Positions 37,401-46,432 of a stretch of 64,000 nucleotides of DNA are shown piece by piece. The position numbers and the translations under genes were made by a program. The DNA comes from Streptococcus sp. GTDB lineage: Bacteria > Bacillota > Bacilli > Lactobacillales > Streptococcaceae. How positions within the stretch are numbered: the first letter of the stretch is position 1; the number at the start of each line of letters is the position of its first letter. The notes under the pieces are model-generated. The model made no database searches. It was not told where the DNA came from and saw only the letters and a program-made list of their open reading frames with translations. The stretch covers positions 1 through 64,000 of the forward strand of contig JAUMZW010000002.1 of assembly GCA_030527925.1 (NCBI GenBank). Reading direction: 5' to 3'.

Positions 37401-38253
37401 CTTGAATACGGTAGACCCACCACTTAAATTTAGTCTCTTTATGATATGACCAATTATAGATAGGGTTTCCCCATAATTGTCCGTCCTTACTAAAATCATC
37501 TGCAGGACAACCAGCAACACACCTCGGAACTCGGTCTTCATCTACTTTGAACAAATCTGGCATGGTCCATACTTCCACGCTATCGGCAGATACATAGATT
37601 GGCATATCTCCAATAATTTCAATATGTCTTTGATTAGAATACGCTTTCAATTTTCTCCATTGTAAATCAAACAGATATTGCGTTACTAAATGAAAATCTA
37701 TTTGCCTAGCAAGCTCTTTTCTATAATAATCTAGTATACTTTGTTGGCGTAAGCGAAGCGATTGATCGGGCCAATCTTGTAAGGAAACCTGACCAAAATG
37801 CTCTTTTATAGCCATAAATTCAGCGTAATCATTTAACCAATCATTTTGAGAAAGATAGTGCTTCAAAGCTTCAATATTAATCTCTGAAGTTAAAAATTTT
37901 GCAACCGCTTTTTCTAAAATTGGACGTCTTAGGTGTACTAATCGCTCATAGTCAACTTTTTCTGGATTATCTGAAAAGGAAATATCATTGAAGTCTTCCT
38001 CAACTAACAGGTCCATTTCAGCTAATAACGGTAAATCTATAAAATTAATATTTCCTGCTAATGCTGAAAACGATTGATAGGGAGAATCACCATATCCTGT
38101 TGGCGTTAACGGTAAAATTTGCCAATAAGTTTGACCTGTTTCTACCAAAAAATCCACAAAATCATAAGCTGCTTGTCCAAAACTTCCAATCCCATTAGCT
38201 CCTGGTAAAGAACTAATATGCATTAAAACACCACTTGACCTTTTAAATGTCAT
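34471..38253 (-). CDS. MalQ-GlgP fusion: 4-alpha-glucanotransferase joined to maltodextrin phosphorylase
   Basis: A single 1260-codon frame. Residues 1 to about 497 are a complete MalQ amylomaltase ([32 protein letters not shown] with the nucleophile Asp, [14 protein letters not shown]). Residues from about 505 are a nearly complete glycogen/maltodextrin phosphorylase ([34 protein letters not shown], and the PLP lysine in [15 protein letters not shown]). The two are normally separate genes (about 498 and 754 residues). The join reads [19 protein letters not shown] and crosses an A6 run at 36742-36747; a seventh A would open a separate ATG start for GlgP. Divergent from malX, behind malR, under a MalR operator. 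Function: conversion of maltodextrins to glucose and glucose 1-phosphate. Confidence 0.9.
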   Translation of the reverse strand: MTFKRSSGVLMHISSLPGANGIGSFGQAAYDFVDFLVETGQTYWQILPLTPTGYGDSPYQSFSALAGNINFIDLPLLAEMDLLVEEDFNDISFSDNPEKVDYERLVHLRRPILEKAVAKFLTSEINIEALKHYLSQNDWLNDYAEFMAIKEHFGQVSLQDWPDQSLRLRQQSILDYYRKELARQIDFHLVTQYLFDLQWRKLKAYSNQRHIEIIGDMPIYVSADSVEVWTMPDLFKVDEDRVPRCVAGCPADDFSKDGQLWGNPIYNWSYHKETKFKWWVYRIQESFKRYDVLRIDHFKGFSDFWEIPRGYQTPNDGSWVSGPGYELFETIKSELGDLPIIAENLGYIDEKAEQLLKETDYPGMKILEFGFYDTSANSLELPHYHTRNQVIYTGTHDNAVINEWYQELEPNQRDFVIRFTHKADYETVAQAMIRTLYSSVADISIITMQDLLEKDGSCRMNLPNTIGGNWEWRMKLSDLTQPRKDFLKEITYRYNRQNLYNDKKSLNQTSFKDYYLSHSTNLEDLSNTEVYELLLNYVKDKSDQLPQNKSSKTVYYISAEFLIGKLLSNNLINLGIYDEVRLELEHAGKNLADIEAIEYEPSLGNGGLGRLAACFIDSMSTLGINGQGIGLNYHCGLFKQIFKNYKQEALPDYWQYQPSWLLDTGISYEIPFKDFVLQSSLKQLSVLGYKQTTKNMLHLFDLIGVNPSIIHDGIQFDKKDILENLTLFLYPDDSDEAGQRLRIFQEYFMVSNAAQLILDKAKQQGSNLYDLDSYAYIQINDTHPSLIIPELIRLLTEKYSLNFNTAISVVSRMIGYTNHTILAEALEKWDLAELDTVIPNIAQIIRKLDYYVKEKYPSIATAIIDEHNRVHMAHMDIHFATSVNGVAALHTEILKNSELKEFYTIYPEKFNNKTNGITFRRWLEYANRPLTTFLKSVIGDSYLTDSMRLEKLLDYNNQNQILDKLSDIKLQNKKNLVSYLKLEKGIELDENSVISIQIKRFHEYKRQQMNALYCIYKYLDIKKGNKPARKITIIFAGKAAPAYTIAQDIIHLILCLSTLINNDPEVNPYLNVHLIDNYNVSLAEKLIPAADISEQISLASKEASGTGNMKLMLNGAITLGTKDGANVEIAELVGEENCYTFGKSSEEVIEYYKNQSYSSLKMYKNSNLIKEVVDFMLSDEILSIGDKNCLERLYRELISKDWFMTFLDFEEYVAVKDKVFTDFENRKEWQQKMLVNIAKAGYFSSDRTITDYARDIWGAL

Positions 38254-38290
38254 AATAGAATCTCCTTAATGATGATAGTCAAATTTTAAC

Positions 38291-38302
38291 GCAAACGGTT
38301 GC
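38291..38302 (-). promoter_or_regulatory. MalR operator upstream of malQ-glgP
   Basis: GCAAACGGTTGC, identical to the site in the malX promoter and close to the palindromic MalR/LacI-family operator GCAAACGTTTGC. It lies 38 bases upstream of the malQ start, between malR and malQ-glgP. Confidence 0.7.
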
Positions 38303-38307
38303 ATTTG

Positions 38308-39318
38308 TCAATTGATTTTGAAAACACTTTCACGTTCAATTAACTTAAAAGGAACAAAATATTCTTTTAAAGTGTTTTTTTCTGGATTTATAATTTGCTT
38401 TAACAGATAATCAAAAGCTTCTTGTCCTAATTGAGCAATATTAATATCAAATGTTGTGAGATGAGGTTTTGTTAAGGTCGCATAATCCGAATTATTAAAG
38501 GTAATCATTGAAATATCTTGTGGAATATGATATCCGTTTACAGATAATAATTGTATCAAACGTACAGATAAACGGTCTCCAATAACAACAAGTGACGTTA
38601 TAGACTTAGAATGTAAAGTTTCTAGAAATAGATTATCACATGAATGATTTTGCCTATATAAAAAAGCAGGAAAGACCTCTGTTAATTGATTTTGACATGA
38701 TTTAAAATAACCATTATAACGATTTTGGAAAACCATAGAACTATTATTGTCTGTAACAAATAAAATACGCTTATGTCCCATCCCAATTAAGTAATCAACA
38801 GCATTATAACCCATTTGATAATTATCATTATCAACAAAAATCCCTATTTTATCTTGGTCTGATAAACCAATAACAACTGTTGGAACACCTTTTTTATCTA
38901 AAAAATCTTTTATAGGATTATTCTTTTCATTAAATAAAAGAATAAAACCATCTACACGTTTCTGACTATACATTAACTCGACTTGCTCTTGTAAGTCCAT
39001 TAGATTTAGTGAAGTTGCAATGGATATGGTATATCCTTTTTTCTTTGCTGCTAAAGTAAGTGTTGAAATCATATGTAAAAAAAAGGGTTCGCTAAATCGG
39101 TCTTCTGAAATAATAGGTGGTAAAACTAATGCTATGGCAAATGACTGACCAGTCGCTAACGTTTGAGCAGCGTAATTAGGAACATATCCTAAAACTCTCA
39201 TTGCTCGGTTTACCCTATCCTTTGTCTCAGTTGATATAGATTTATGATTTTTAATTACACGACTAACTGTTGACGGGTGAACTCCCGCCTGCTTTGCGAC
39301 ATCTTTTATCGTTACCAT
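38308..39318 (-). CDS. malR: LacI-family maltose operon repressor
   Basis: 336 residues: N-terminal LacI HTH (VTIKDVAKQAGVHPSTVSRV) and hinge (RAMRVLGYVPNYAAQTLA), then a periplasmic-binding-like sensor domain with FDINIAQLGQEAFDYLL. It sits between the two maltodextrin transcription units and two identical operators GCAAACGGTTGC flank it, as for MalR of other streptococci. It is expected to repress malQ-glgP and malXCD until maltose or maltotriose appears. Confidence 0.92.
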   Translation of the reverse strand: MVTIKDVAKQAGVHPSTVSRVIKNHKSISTETKDRVNRAMRVLGYVPNYAAQTLATGQSFAIALVLPPIISEDRFSEPFFLHMISTLTLAAKKKGYTISIATSLNLMDLQEQVELMYSQKRVDGFILLFNEKNNPIKDFLDKKGVPTVVIGLSDQDKIGIFVDNDNYQMGYNAVDYLIGMGHKRILFVTDNNSSMVFQNRYNGYFKSCQNQLTEVFPAFLYRQNHSCDNLFLETLHSKSITSLVVIGDRLSVRLIQLLSVNGYHIPQDISMITFNNSDYATLTKPHLTTFDINIAQLGQEAFDYLLKQIINPEKNTLKEYFVPFKLIERESVFKIN

Positions 39319-39407
39319 CTAAAGCCTCCCTTAACTCTAATAGTACTTTACCACAAATTAAGCATAATATGCATTTTTAAATATTATTATATTATCGTGC
39401 AAAAGTC

Positions 39408-39436
39408 TTGACTTTTTTTGCAAACGGTTGCATAAT
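39408..39436 (+). promoter_or_regulatory. malX promoter with a MalR operator in the spacer
   Basis: TTGACT (39408-39413) and CATAAT (39431-39436) are 17 bases apart. The operator GCAAACGGTTGC (39420-39431) fills the second half of the spacer, so bound MalR would block RNA polymerase directly. The ribosome site CGGAGG follows at about 39451. Confidence 0.75.
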
Positions 39437-39467
39437 TAAATTATAATAAACGGAGGTCATAGTTACT

Positions 39468-40718
39468 ATGAATAAAAAAACAATTTCTAAAACGCTTACC
39501 ACTTCTGCAATTCTTGGATTAGCAACAACTAGCTTACTTGCTTTGCATTCTCCACATAACGTTTCAGCTAAAGAAAAAACGATTGATATCAAACTATGGG
39601 TCCCAACGGATTCTAAAGACGCCTACAAACCATTAGTAGCACAATTTGAGAAAGACAATAAAAATGTTTCAATCAAAATGGTAGAATCTAATTTCTCAAA
39701 AGCTCAAGAAAATGTTAAAAAAGATCCTAGCAAAGCCGCTGATGTTTTTTCTTTACCACATGATCAACTAGGGCAATTAGTAGAATCAGGCATTCTTCAA
39801 GAATTACCCGATAAATATGCAGCTTCAGTAAAAGACAACAATACAGAACAATCTATTATTGGTGCTCAATACAAAGGAAAAACATATGCTTTTCCATATG
39901 GAATTGAATCACAGGTTCTTTTTTACAATAAATCAAAACTAAATGGAGATGATGTTAAATCTTACGAGAGCATTACTGAGAAATCTACTTTTGGACAACA
40001 GCTTAAACAGGCAAATGCTTATGTTACCGCACCACTTTTCTTATCAGTAGGTGATACCTTATTTGGAAAGAATGGTGAGGATAACAAAGGAACAAACTGG
40101 GGCAATGAGGCTGGTGTGTCTGTTTTGAAATGGATTGCTGATCAAAATAACAATAAAGGATTTGTTAATCTAACAGCCGAAAACACTATGTCTAAATTCG
40201 GAGATGGTTCGGTTGGTGCATTTGAAAGTGGGCCTTGGGATTACTCAGCTGCTGAAAAAGCTATTGGTAAAGATAATCTAGGAATCGCAACGTACCCAAC
40301 AATGACTATTGGTGATAAAACTGTTCAGCAAAAAGCCTTTCTAGGTGTACGTCTATTTGCGGTTAACCAAGCCCCAGCGAAATCAGATACTAAACGTATT
40401 GCTGTTAGCTATAAGTTAGCAGAATTCCTAACTAATGCTGATAGTCAAAAAGAAATCTTTAAAAACTTTAATGTTGTACCATCAAATAAAGTTGTACAAG
40501 ATACTGAAGATGTACAATCTAGTCAACTCGCTAAAACTGTTATTACAATGGGTGGTTCTAGTGACTATACAACTGTTATGCCTAAAGTTAGTCAGATGGC
40601 TATCTTTTGGAATTCAGCTGCACCGCTAATTAGTGATACTTACAATGGAAAAATAAAATCTAGTGATTATCTTTCTAAATTACAACAATTCGACAAAGAT
40701 TTGGCAAAAGCTAAATAA
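39468..40718 (+). CDS. malX: Maltodextrin-binding protein MalX, with a signal peptide but no lipobox cysteine
   Basis: 416 residues of a family 1 solute-binding protein (IDIKLWVPTDSKDAYKPLVAQF; later AFPYGIESQVLFYNKSKL and VGAFESGPWDYSAAEKAI), the extracellular receptor of the MalXCD transporter. The N-terminus MNKKTISKTLTTSAILGL is followed by SLLALHSPHNVSAKEK: a signal peptide whose likely site is after VSA, with no Cys where streptococcal MalX proteins have their lipobox. Such a protein would be secreted or held only by the uncleaved signal. It is the first gene of malX-malC-malD, whose ATPase (MsmK type) is not in the window. Confidence 0.92.
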   Translation: MNKKTISKTLTTSAILGLATTSLLALHSPHNVSAKEKTIDIKLWVPTDSKDAYKPLVAQFEKDNKNVSIKMVESNFSKAQENVKKDPSKAADVFSLPHDQLGQLVESGILQELPDKYAASVKDNNTEQSIIGAQYKGKTYAFPYGIESQVLFYNKSKLNGDDVKSYESITEKSTFGQQLKQANAYVTAPLFLSVGDTLFGKNGEDNKGTNWGNEAGVSVLKWIADQNNNKGFVNLTAENTMSKFGDGSVGAFESGPWDYSAAEKAIGKDNLGIATYPTMTIGDKTVQQKAFLGVRLFAVNQAPAKSDTKRIAVSYKLAEFLTNADSQKEIFKNFNVVPSNKVVQDTEDVQSSQLAKTVITMGGSSDYTTVMPKVSQMAIFWNSAAPLISDTYNGKIKSSDYLSKLQQFDKDLAKAK

Positions 40719-40771
40719 TAGATTTAGGATAGATCGCATCATGGTCTATCCTTTTTTAAAAAGGAGAAAAG

Positions 40772-42145
40772 ATGATTAAAATAAATCATTCCCCTCACTA
40801 CTTTCAAACTTTAAAAGAGATATACCAAAATGGGGATACCGATACTAAACTCTCTTTTATCATTATGGGATTTGCTAACCTTAAAAATAGACAGTTTATC
40901 AAAGGTGTTTTATTTCTATTAGCAGAAGTTATTTTTTTAATAACTTTCTTTTATCAGGTTATTCCTTCCATAAAAGGACTGGTAACCTTAGGTACCAAAG
41001 AACAAGGAGTTACATCAAAGGTTGTTGACGGTATAAAGATTCAAGTTGTTACTGCTGGTGACTCCTCTATGCTTCTTATGTTAGGCGGTATAGCTGCTTT
41101 ACTATTTACAGCTTTTTTTGGATATATCTACTGGTGTAATCTAAAAAGTGCTGATCATATTACACAACTCAAAAAGCAAAACAAAGTCTTACCAAATTTT
41201 TACCAAGATTTAAAAACATTATTAAATGAGCGCTTTCATATGACTTTAATGAGTTTACCTATCTTAGGTATCATGCTATTCACTATATTGCCACTCATTT
41301 ATATGATTGCCATCGCCTTTACAAATTTTGACCATAATCATCTTCCTCCAAAAAGTCTATTCCATTGGAATGGTTTTGGTAATTTTGGTAATGTCATAAC
41401 TGGACGTATGGCAGGTACCTTTTTCCCTGTATTAAGTTGGACTTTGATTTGGGCAATCTTTGCAACAGCTACCAACTTTATATTTGGAATTATTCTTGCA
41501 CTCATCATTAACACAAGAGGATTAAAATTCAAAAAAATGTGGAGACTCTTCTTTGTTATAACTGTTGCTGTCCCTCAATTCATTTCTTTATTAATTATGA
41601 AAAATTTATTGAGTGATTCCGGTCCAATCAATGGACTTCTTCATAAATTAGGTTTAATTAACGCAAATCATCCCTTACCTTTTTTATCTGACCCAATTTG
41701 GGCTAAATTTTCAATTATAGTTGTCAATATGTGGGTAGGGATTCCTATTACAATGTTAGTTGCAAGTGGTATAATTATGAACCTACCTCAAGAACAAATT
41801 GAAGCTGCCGAGATTGATGGTGCTAATCGATTTCAAATCTTTAAATCAATTACATTTCCACAGATTCTACTAGTCATGACTCCTGCTCTTATTCAGCAGT
41901 TTATTGGAAACATCAATAATTTTAATGTTATCTACCTCTTAACTCAAGGAGGACCATCTAATTCAAACTTCTATCAAGCTGGGACAACTGACTTACTTGT
42001 GACATGGCTCTATAATTTAACAATAAATGCTGCTGATTATAATATTGCATCAGTAATCGGAATTCTTATTTTTAGTTTTTCAGCATTCTTTAGTCTATTA
42101 GCTTATACAAGAAGCAATGCTTATAAATCAGGAGGTGCAAAATAA
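40772..42145 (+). CDS. malC: Maltodextrin ABC transporter permease MalC (MalF-like)
   Basis: 457-residue membrane protein with about eight spans; an N-terminal cytoplasmic/short-repeat segment, two early spans, then the MetI-like core with the ATPase-contact loop EQIEAAEIDGANRFQIFKSI (near residue 345). It pairs with MalD and MalX. The gene follows malX by 54 bases with an AAAGGAG ribosome site and its stop overlaps the malD start by 1 base. Confidence 0.93.
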   Translation: MIKINHSPHYFQTLKEIYQNGDTDTKLSFIIMGFANLKNRQFIKGVLFLLAEVIFLITFFYQVIPSIKGLVTLGTKEQGVTSKVVDGIKIQVVTAGDSSMLLMLGGIAALLFTAFFGYIYWCNLKSADHITQLKKQNKVLPNFYQDLKTLLNERFHMTLMSLPILGIMLFTILPLIYMIAIAFTNFDHNHLPPKSLFHWNGFGNFGNVITGRMAGTFFPVLSWTLIWAIFATATNFIFGIILALIINTRGLKFKKMWRLFFVITVAVPQFISLLIMKNLLSDSGPINGLLHKLGLINANHPLPFLSDPIWAKFSIIVVNMWVGIPITMLVASGIIMNLPQEQIEAAEIDGANRFQIFKSITFPQILLVMTPALIQQFIGNINNFNVIYLLTQGGPSNSNFYQAGTTDLLVTWLYNLTINAADYNIASVIGILIFSFSAFFSLLAYTRSNAYKSGGAK

Positions 42146-42981
42146 TGAAAAAAAGACAAAAATATTTTCTAACCTTTATTTACATTCTTTTAATCCTTCT
42201 CTCAGTCATTTGGCTTTTTCCAATAGTCTGGGTTGTTTTAAGTAGTTTTAGAGGTGAAGGTTCTGCATTTGTAAATTACATTTTCCCTAAATCTTGGACA
42301 TTTGATAACTACACTCGACTATTTACACAGAATACTTTCCCATTTGGACGCTGGTTTATTAACACATTATATGTTGCAACAGTATCCTGTATTATTTCTA
42401 CCTTCATTACCGTAGCTATGGCCTATTCTCTCAGTAGAATTAAATTTAAGCATCGTCAAAGCTTTTTAAAAATAGCTCTCGTTTTAAATATGTTCCCATC
42501 TTTTATGAGTATGATTGCTATTTACTATATTTTAAAAGCATTTAATCTAGATCAAACCTTATTATCTTTAATTTTGGTTTATTCATCTGGTGCGGCATTG
42601 ACTTTTTATATTGCCAAAGGATTTTTTGATACTATTCCTTACTCGCTTGACAAGAGTGCCATGCTTGATGGGGCAACTAAGATGGATGTATTCTTCAAAA
42701 TTACCTTACCGCTATCAAAACCAATTATTGTCTATACAGCATTAATTGCTTTCATCGGACCATGGATTGACTTTATCTTTGCAAAAGTAATTTTAGGAGA
42801 TGCAACCTCTAAATACACCGTAGCAATCGGACTATTCTCTATGTTGCAACAAGATACCATTAACAAATGGTTCCTACCTTTTACCGCAGGATCAGTTATT
42901 ATAGCTATTCCTATAACTTTACTATTCATGGTTATGCAAAAATACTATGTGGAAGGAATTACGGGAGGCTCTGTAAAATAA
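42145..42981 (+). CDS. malD: Maltodextrin ABC transporter permease MalD (MalG-like)
   Basis: 278 residues with six membrane spans and the EAA-type ATPase-contact loop DKSAMLDGATKMDVFFKITL near residue 170. It is the second permease of the maltodextrin importer, translationally coupled to malC (ATAATG overlap). A terminator follows. The operon lacks an ATPase, as is usual in streptococci, where MsmK serves several sugar transporters. Confidence 0.93.
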   Translation: MKKRQKYFLTFIYILLILLSVIWLFPIVWVVLSSFRGEGSAFVNYIFPKSWTFDNYTRLFTQNTFPFGRWFINTLYVATVSCIISTFITVAMAYSLSRIKFKHRQSFLKIALVLNMFPSFMSMIAIYYILKAFNLDQTLLSLILVYSSGAALTFYIAKGFFDTIPYSLDKSAMLDGATKMDVFFKITLPLSKPIIVYTALIAFIGPWIDFIFAKVILGDATSKYTVAIGLFSMLQQDTINKWFLPFTAGSVIIAIPITLLFMVMQKYYVEGITGGSVK

Positions 42982-42984
42982 AAT

Positions 42985-43021
42985 TTAAAAATACTCCATC
43001 TTTTTAGCTGGAGTATTTTTA
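42985..43021 (+). terminator. Terminator of malXCD
   Basis: AAATACTCCA (about 42989-42999) pairs with TGGAGTATTT (about 43009-43018) and is followed by T residues. Confidence 0.8.
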
Positions 43022-43036
43022 TGCTTTAAATTCTTT

Positions 43037-43507
43037 TTACCAATATTCTGTAATATAGCCATCTTTTGTTTCATTTAATCCTTTATAAAACATCTCTGAA
43101 AGATTTTCATCCTGAAATACTGTAATCAAATTTTTCAAATCAAATGCTAAATCTAACTTTCCTAAATCAGCAAAATTTACCCACTTTACCTCACCTTCCT
43201 CAGAAGAACGTAAAGTTCCTTCATATTCATTCGTTCTATAGAGAAAAACAAGGTACCTAATATTTTCCGTCGTGAAAAAATGTTTCACACCTACCAGTTT
43301 AGGATTCACAATCTTTAAACCAGTTTCTTCATAGACTTCTCTGACAACTGATTCATACAGACTTTCACCTTCTTCAACGTGACCACCTGGAAGAGCTGCT
43401 CCTGACCAGGAGTATCTTTCAGGGGATCTAATCTGCATAACAATTTCACCATTTGTATTTTCAATGAGACACATATTAGTCAAAATCACCTGCTCAGAAC
43501 GTGACAT
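43037..43507 (-). CDS. NUDIX hydrolase (MutT/8-oxo-dGTPase-like)
   Basis: 156 residues with a full Nudix box GGHVEEGESLYESVVREVYE followed by ETGL (residues about 42-64), all glutamate metal ligands present. This type removes oxidised nucleotides or other nucleoside diphosphate derivatives; the precise substrate is not readable. It stands alone between malD (convergent) and the broken cyclase gene. Confidence 0.85.
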   Translation of the reverse strand: MSRSEQVILTNMCLIENTNGEIVMQIRSPERYSWSGAALPGGHVEEGESLYESVVREVYEETGLKIVNPKLVGVKHFFTTENIRYLVFLYRTNEYEGTLRSSEEGEVKWVNFADLGKLDLAFDLKNLITVFQDENLSEMFYKGLNETKDGYITEYW

Positions 43508-43626
43508 TACTTATCCCCCTATAATTTTATTTTTTACTCATTATAGCATAGATATCTTCAATAACAAAAAGTCAAACATTGAATAAAGCCTTATAAAAAA
43601 TTAATAAAAATAAGCTTTAAACAAAT

Positions 43627-44358
43627 CTAAGGGAGAATAGCAATAGCTCTAACAGGTGAACCACTTGCCTTATCCCAATTCGGAAAAGCAATTTGTATCA
43701 GAGCTCCTTTTGGTGGAACTTGATCTAGATTTGTCAACAATTCCACCTGAAAAATATCCTGTTCTAACAAATAATATTCATTAACTAACCCCTTACTTGC
43801 TGCTTCAATACCAGAATCAGTATCTAAAGTTTCGTGTCCAACTGCTTTTACCTTTTTTTCCTCTATCAAATACTTTAGAGCATCATATTCCCATCCAGGT
43901 GTATGTTGAACCCCAGCCTCATCTAAATTTCTAATTTCCTCTTGATTTGGCCAACGTTTAGACCAATCTGAACGAAAGGCGACAAATACTCCCTCAGGTA
44001 TAGGTCCAAATTCTTCTTCAAACTGAATCACATCTTCCTTTGTCAGACAGTAATTAGGATTTTTTACAACTTCTTTAGATTTATCAATAACGTAAAGAGG
44101 TAAAAATAAGTCCTTTAAATCAATCTCCTCAAGCCACCTTCCCCCTTTTACAAAATGAATGGGAGCATCAATATGTGTTCCATATTGGCTAACTACAGAA
44201 AATTGATGTACCAGAAAACCATCATTATGATTAAATAACTCTCTTTTTTCAAGAGCTGGAAGAGCTGGAAAATGAGGACTATTCTCATTGATTTGGTGAC
44301 TTAAATTAACCTATTTTTTGGATTGTAAAGTTTGATAAATTGATAAAAGTTCTGACAT
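43627..44358 (-). pseudogene. Cyclase-family (kynurenine formamidase-like) hydrolase broken by TAG at codon 16
   Basis: A frame from ATG 44358 (MSELLSIYQTLQSKK) meets TAG at 44311-44313 and then continues VNLSHQINENSPHFP to 43627, 243 residues if unbroken. The metal-binding motif SQYGTHIDAPIHF (HxGTHxDxPxH class) and the later FVAFRSDWSKRW and VGHETLDTDSG segments are intact. The family usually has Trp-[VI]-[DN]-L-[ST]-H here, so TGG to TAG is the likely change. Translation from the internal ATG at 44031 would lack the metal site. The substrate of the intact enzyme is unknown; cyclase-family enzymes hydrolyse amides or lactones. Confidence 0.85.
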
Positions 44359-44505
44359 AATAAATCTTCCTTTATTAAGAATCGTAAACTATTGTTCTGC
44401 CTTAATCTATCAGATTAAAACTTAGCCATAGTATAATCTGTTAGTACAAATAAAGCAAATTGTATTTTCAGATAGGTTAATATATCTAAAAACTATAACT
44501 GGCGA

Positions 44506-44556
44506 TCAAAAAATACCCTTTAAATAAACGACATAGTCTTCTATCTAAAGGGTATT
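44506..44556 (-). terminator. Terminator of the EamA transporter gene
   Basis: Minus-strand AATACCCTTTA and TAAAGGGTATT form an 11-bp stem with a 23-base loop, then TTTTT. It is 20 bases beyond the EamA stop codon. Confidence 0.7.
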
Positions 44557-44578
44557 ATTATCATTATTGACTACAGGG

Positions 44579-45520
44579 TTACTTAACGACTTTACGGAAT
44601 CTTTTTTTAGCTAATACCTCTGCTCTTTTTGCTGCTAATAAATCTTTGATACCAATGATAAACACAGCAATAATAATCAATATCATTCCAAAAATATCTG
44701 CTGCATTGAAGGCCTCTTTCATAATTACAACCGTGAAGAAAACTGCTGATATTGGCTCAAATGAAGCTATTAAACTTGCCTTTACTGGTCCCACCATACT
44801 AATCCCTTTTAAAAATAAAGAATAAGCAAACACTGTTCCAATACCAATAATCCCAAAATAAGCTAAGAGATTTAAAGGACTGATGTATAAAGGATAGTTC
44901 CATGTATGACCTATCAAGGATGAAACTAAACCACCTATAAACAAAGCAAAACTAATCACAAAAAGACTACCGTTATCACGTAAAAGTTTAGTTGGGTATA
45001 AAACATAAATTGCTGTTGTGATCGCAGCTAATAACCCCCAAAAAAGGCCAACTGGTGTAATGGCTAAAGCTGAAAAGTTGGCATGTGTTGCCATAACAAA
45101 TGTTCCAAGCATAGTCATGACAATAGCAATAAATTCGCTTAATAATGGAAAACGTCTTTCTCTAATACATAAAAAAGTTAAAATCAAACTTGGTGCGATA
45201 TACTGTAAAACTGTTGCCGTACCAGCATTAGTGTAATAAATCGTTTTGAGATAGGTGTATTGGTTCGCAAGTAAGCCAAATAAGCTAAAAATCAATAAAT
45301 GTATAATCATTTCTTTAGCTTTAAATTTTTCAATGATTTGACCTTTTTGTCGAACGATTACGACTATTATCAAAACAATTCCTGAAATTAACATTCTAAG
45401 AGAAGTTAAACTAATTGCTGAAACACCTTCTTGCATCAAGTATTGTCCACTAACTCCAGAAATCCCCCAACAACTTGCAGCAAGTAGAGTGTAAATCATT
45501 CCTTTTAAATTTTTTGACAT
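44579..45520 (-). CDS. EamA-family (DMT) transporter
   Basis: 313 residues with ten predicted membrane spans in two EamA repeats (LLAASCWGISGVSGQYL; later IGIGTVFAYSLFLKGISMVG and SFEPISAVFFTVVIMKEAF), typical of drug/metabolite exporters, with a basic C-terminus. The start at 45520 (MSKNLKG) is preceded by AGGTG at good spacing; a GTG 9 bases upstream lies inside that site. Substrate unknown. It is flanked by terminators on both sides and so is transcribed alone. Confidence 0.88.
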   Translation of the reverse strand: MSKNLKGMIYTLLAASCWGISGVSGQYLMQEGVSAISLTSLRMLISGIVLIIVVIVRQKGQIIEKFKAKEMIIHLLIFSLFGLLANQYTYLKTIYYTNAGTATVLQYIAPSLILTFLCIRERRFPLLSEFIAIVMTMLGTFVMATHANFSALAITPVGLFWGLLAAITTAIYVLYPTKLLRDNGSLFVISFALFIGGLVSSLIGHTWNYPLYISPLNLLAYFGIIGIGTVFAYSLFLKGISMVGPVKASLIASFEPISAVFFTVVIMKEAFNAADIFGMILIIIAVFIIGIKDLLAAKRAEVLAKKRFRKVVK

Positions 45521-45555
45521 CTTTTTCACCTAAATCTTTAAATTTCAAAATAATG

Positions 45556-45583
45556 AAAAGGCTCAAATAATTAGAGCCTTTTT
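45556..45583 (-). terminator. Terminator after the PrsW-like gene
   Basis: AAAAGGCTC (45556-45564) pairs with GAGCCTTTT (45574-45582) around a 9-base loop, with a T run on the minus strand. Ends the uvrB-HD-PrsW unit. Confidence 0.75.
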
Positions 45584-45585
45584 AA

Positions 45586-46422
45586 TTACATCACTTGGTT
45601 TTTAGAATCAACATAAGTTATAGCATCTAAAAAAATTAGCACTAATATAATAGAATTTAGAATCCCAAATACTGAAAATTGTCCAAGTAACCAAGTATCC
45701 CAAAGTGGTGAGTTCCATAAAATATGCAATAAAAGGGGCCCAACAGCATATAAATAAATTTTAGCTTTAGGGAGTTTACTAGTTTTACTTAAAAGTAAAT
45801 ACCAGCCGAGTGTTACAATCGATGTATAGAAAGCATGAGATGAAAAAGCGCCAGATATTCTTTCAAAAGCTATTGTCAAATCTCCATGCTTAGAAGATAA
45901 AGAGCTCTCTAAAATATAAGCAATATCTTCCATAAATTGAAAACCAAGTCCAACTGTAAAACCTGTTAAGAATGCTGCACGTTTATTCCAAATTCCAATG
46001 AGTAACATCAACAACAAAGCAACCAGTAATTTCAAACTCTCTTCAACAAAAGGAGCGGATAACGCCGATTCCCAAGCCTTATAAATAGATTTTGGTAAAA
46101 TATGGTACCAAACAGTTCGGCTCACAAATTCATTACCGTAACCTGCTAACCATCCTTCTGAAAATAAGGCAAAAATTAACATGGTAAACCAAGCTTGTAA
46201 TGAGATCTCCCATTTTTTTCTAAAATGCTGAATTAAAAATAGATAAGGAATGACATAAATGGCTAAAAGCAAAATACTAACTAGTGTAACAAGATAAGTT
46301 TCCGTCTTTGCTCTAGTATAAATAAAGCTTTGGAACTCAAAACTTGTTCCAATAGTAGCAAGACTTAGCAGTATTACTAGAGCAGCAATTTGTTTTTTTG
46401 ATAATAATTTTGATAACATCAT
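45586..46422 (-). CDS. PrsW-family intramembrane protease-like protein
   Basis: About 278 residues with eight or so hydrophobic spans. The PrsW motifs appear: FVEESLKLL (EExxK) near residue 140, FMEDIAYILE, HAFYTSIVTLGWYL and the late HILWNSPLWD. PrsW of B. subtilis cleaves an anti-sigma factor; here the substrate is unknown. I start at ATG 46422 (MMLSKLLSKK) with AAAGGAA upstream, which avoids overlapping the HD gene. Probably cotranscribed with the HD hydrolase and uvrB. Confidence 0.78.
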   Translation of the reverse strand: MMLSKLLSKKQIAALVILLSLATIGTSFEFQSFIYTRAKTETYLVTLVSILLLAIYVIPYLFLIQHFRKKWEISLQAWFTMLIFALFSEGWLAGYGNEFVSRTVWYHILPKSIYKAWESALSAPFVEESLKLLVALLLMLLIGIWNKRAAFLTGFTVGLGFQFMEDIAYILESSLSSKHGDLTIAFERISGAFSSHAFYTSIVTLGWYLLLSKTSKLPKAKIYLYAVGPLLLHILWNSPLWDTWLLGQFSVFGILNSIILVLIFLDAITYVDSKNQVM

Positions 46423-46432
46423 TTTCCTTTCT

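Noticed and set aside
33565..38253. The orphan amino-acid binding protein considered as part of the maltose operon
   Set aside because: It belongs to the family 3 amino-acid class, carries its own signal peptide and lipobox, and has no MalR site before it.
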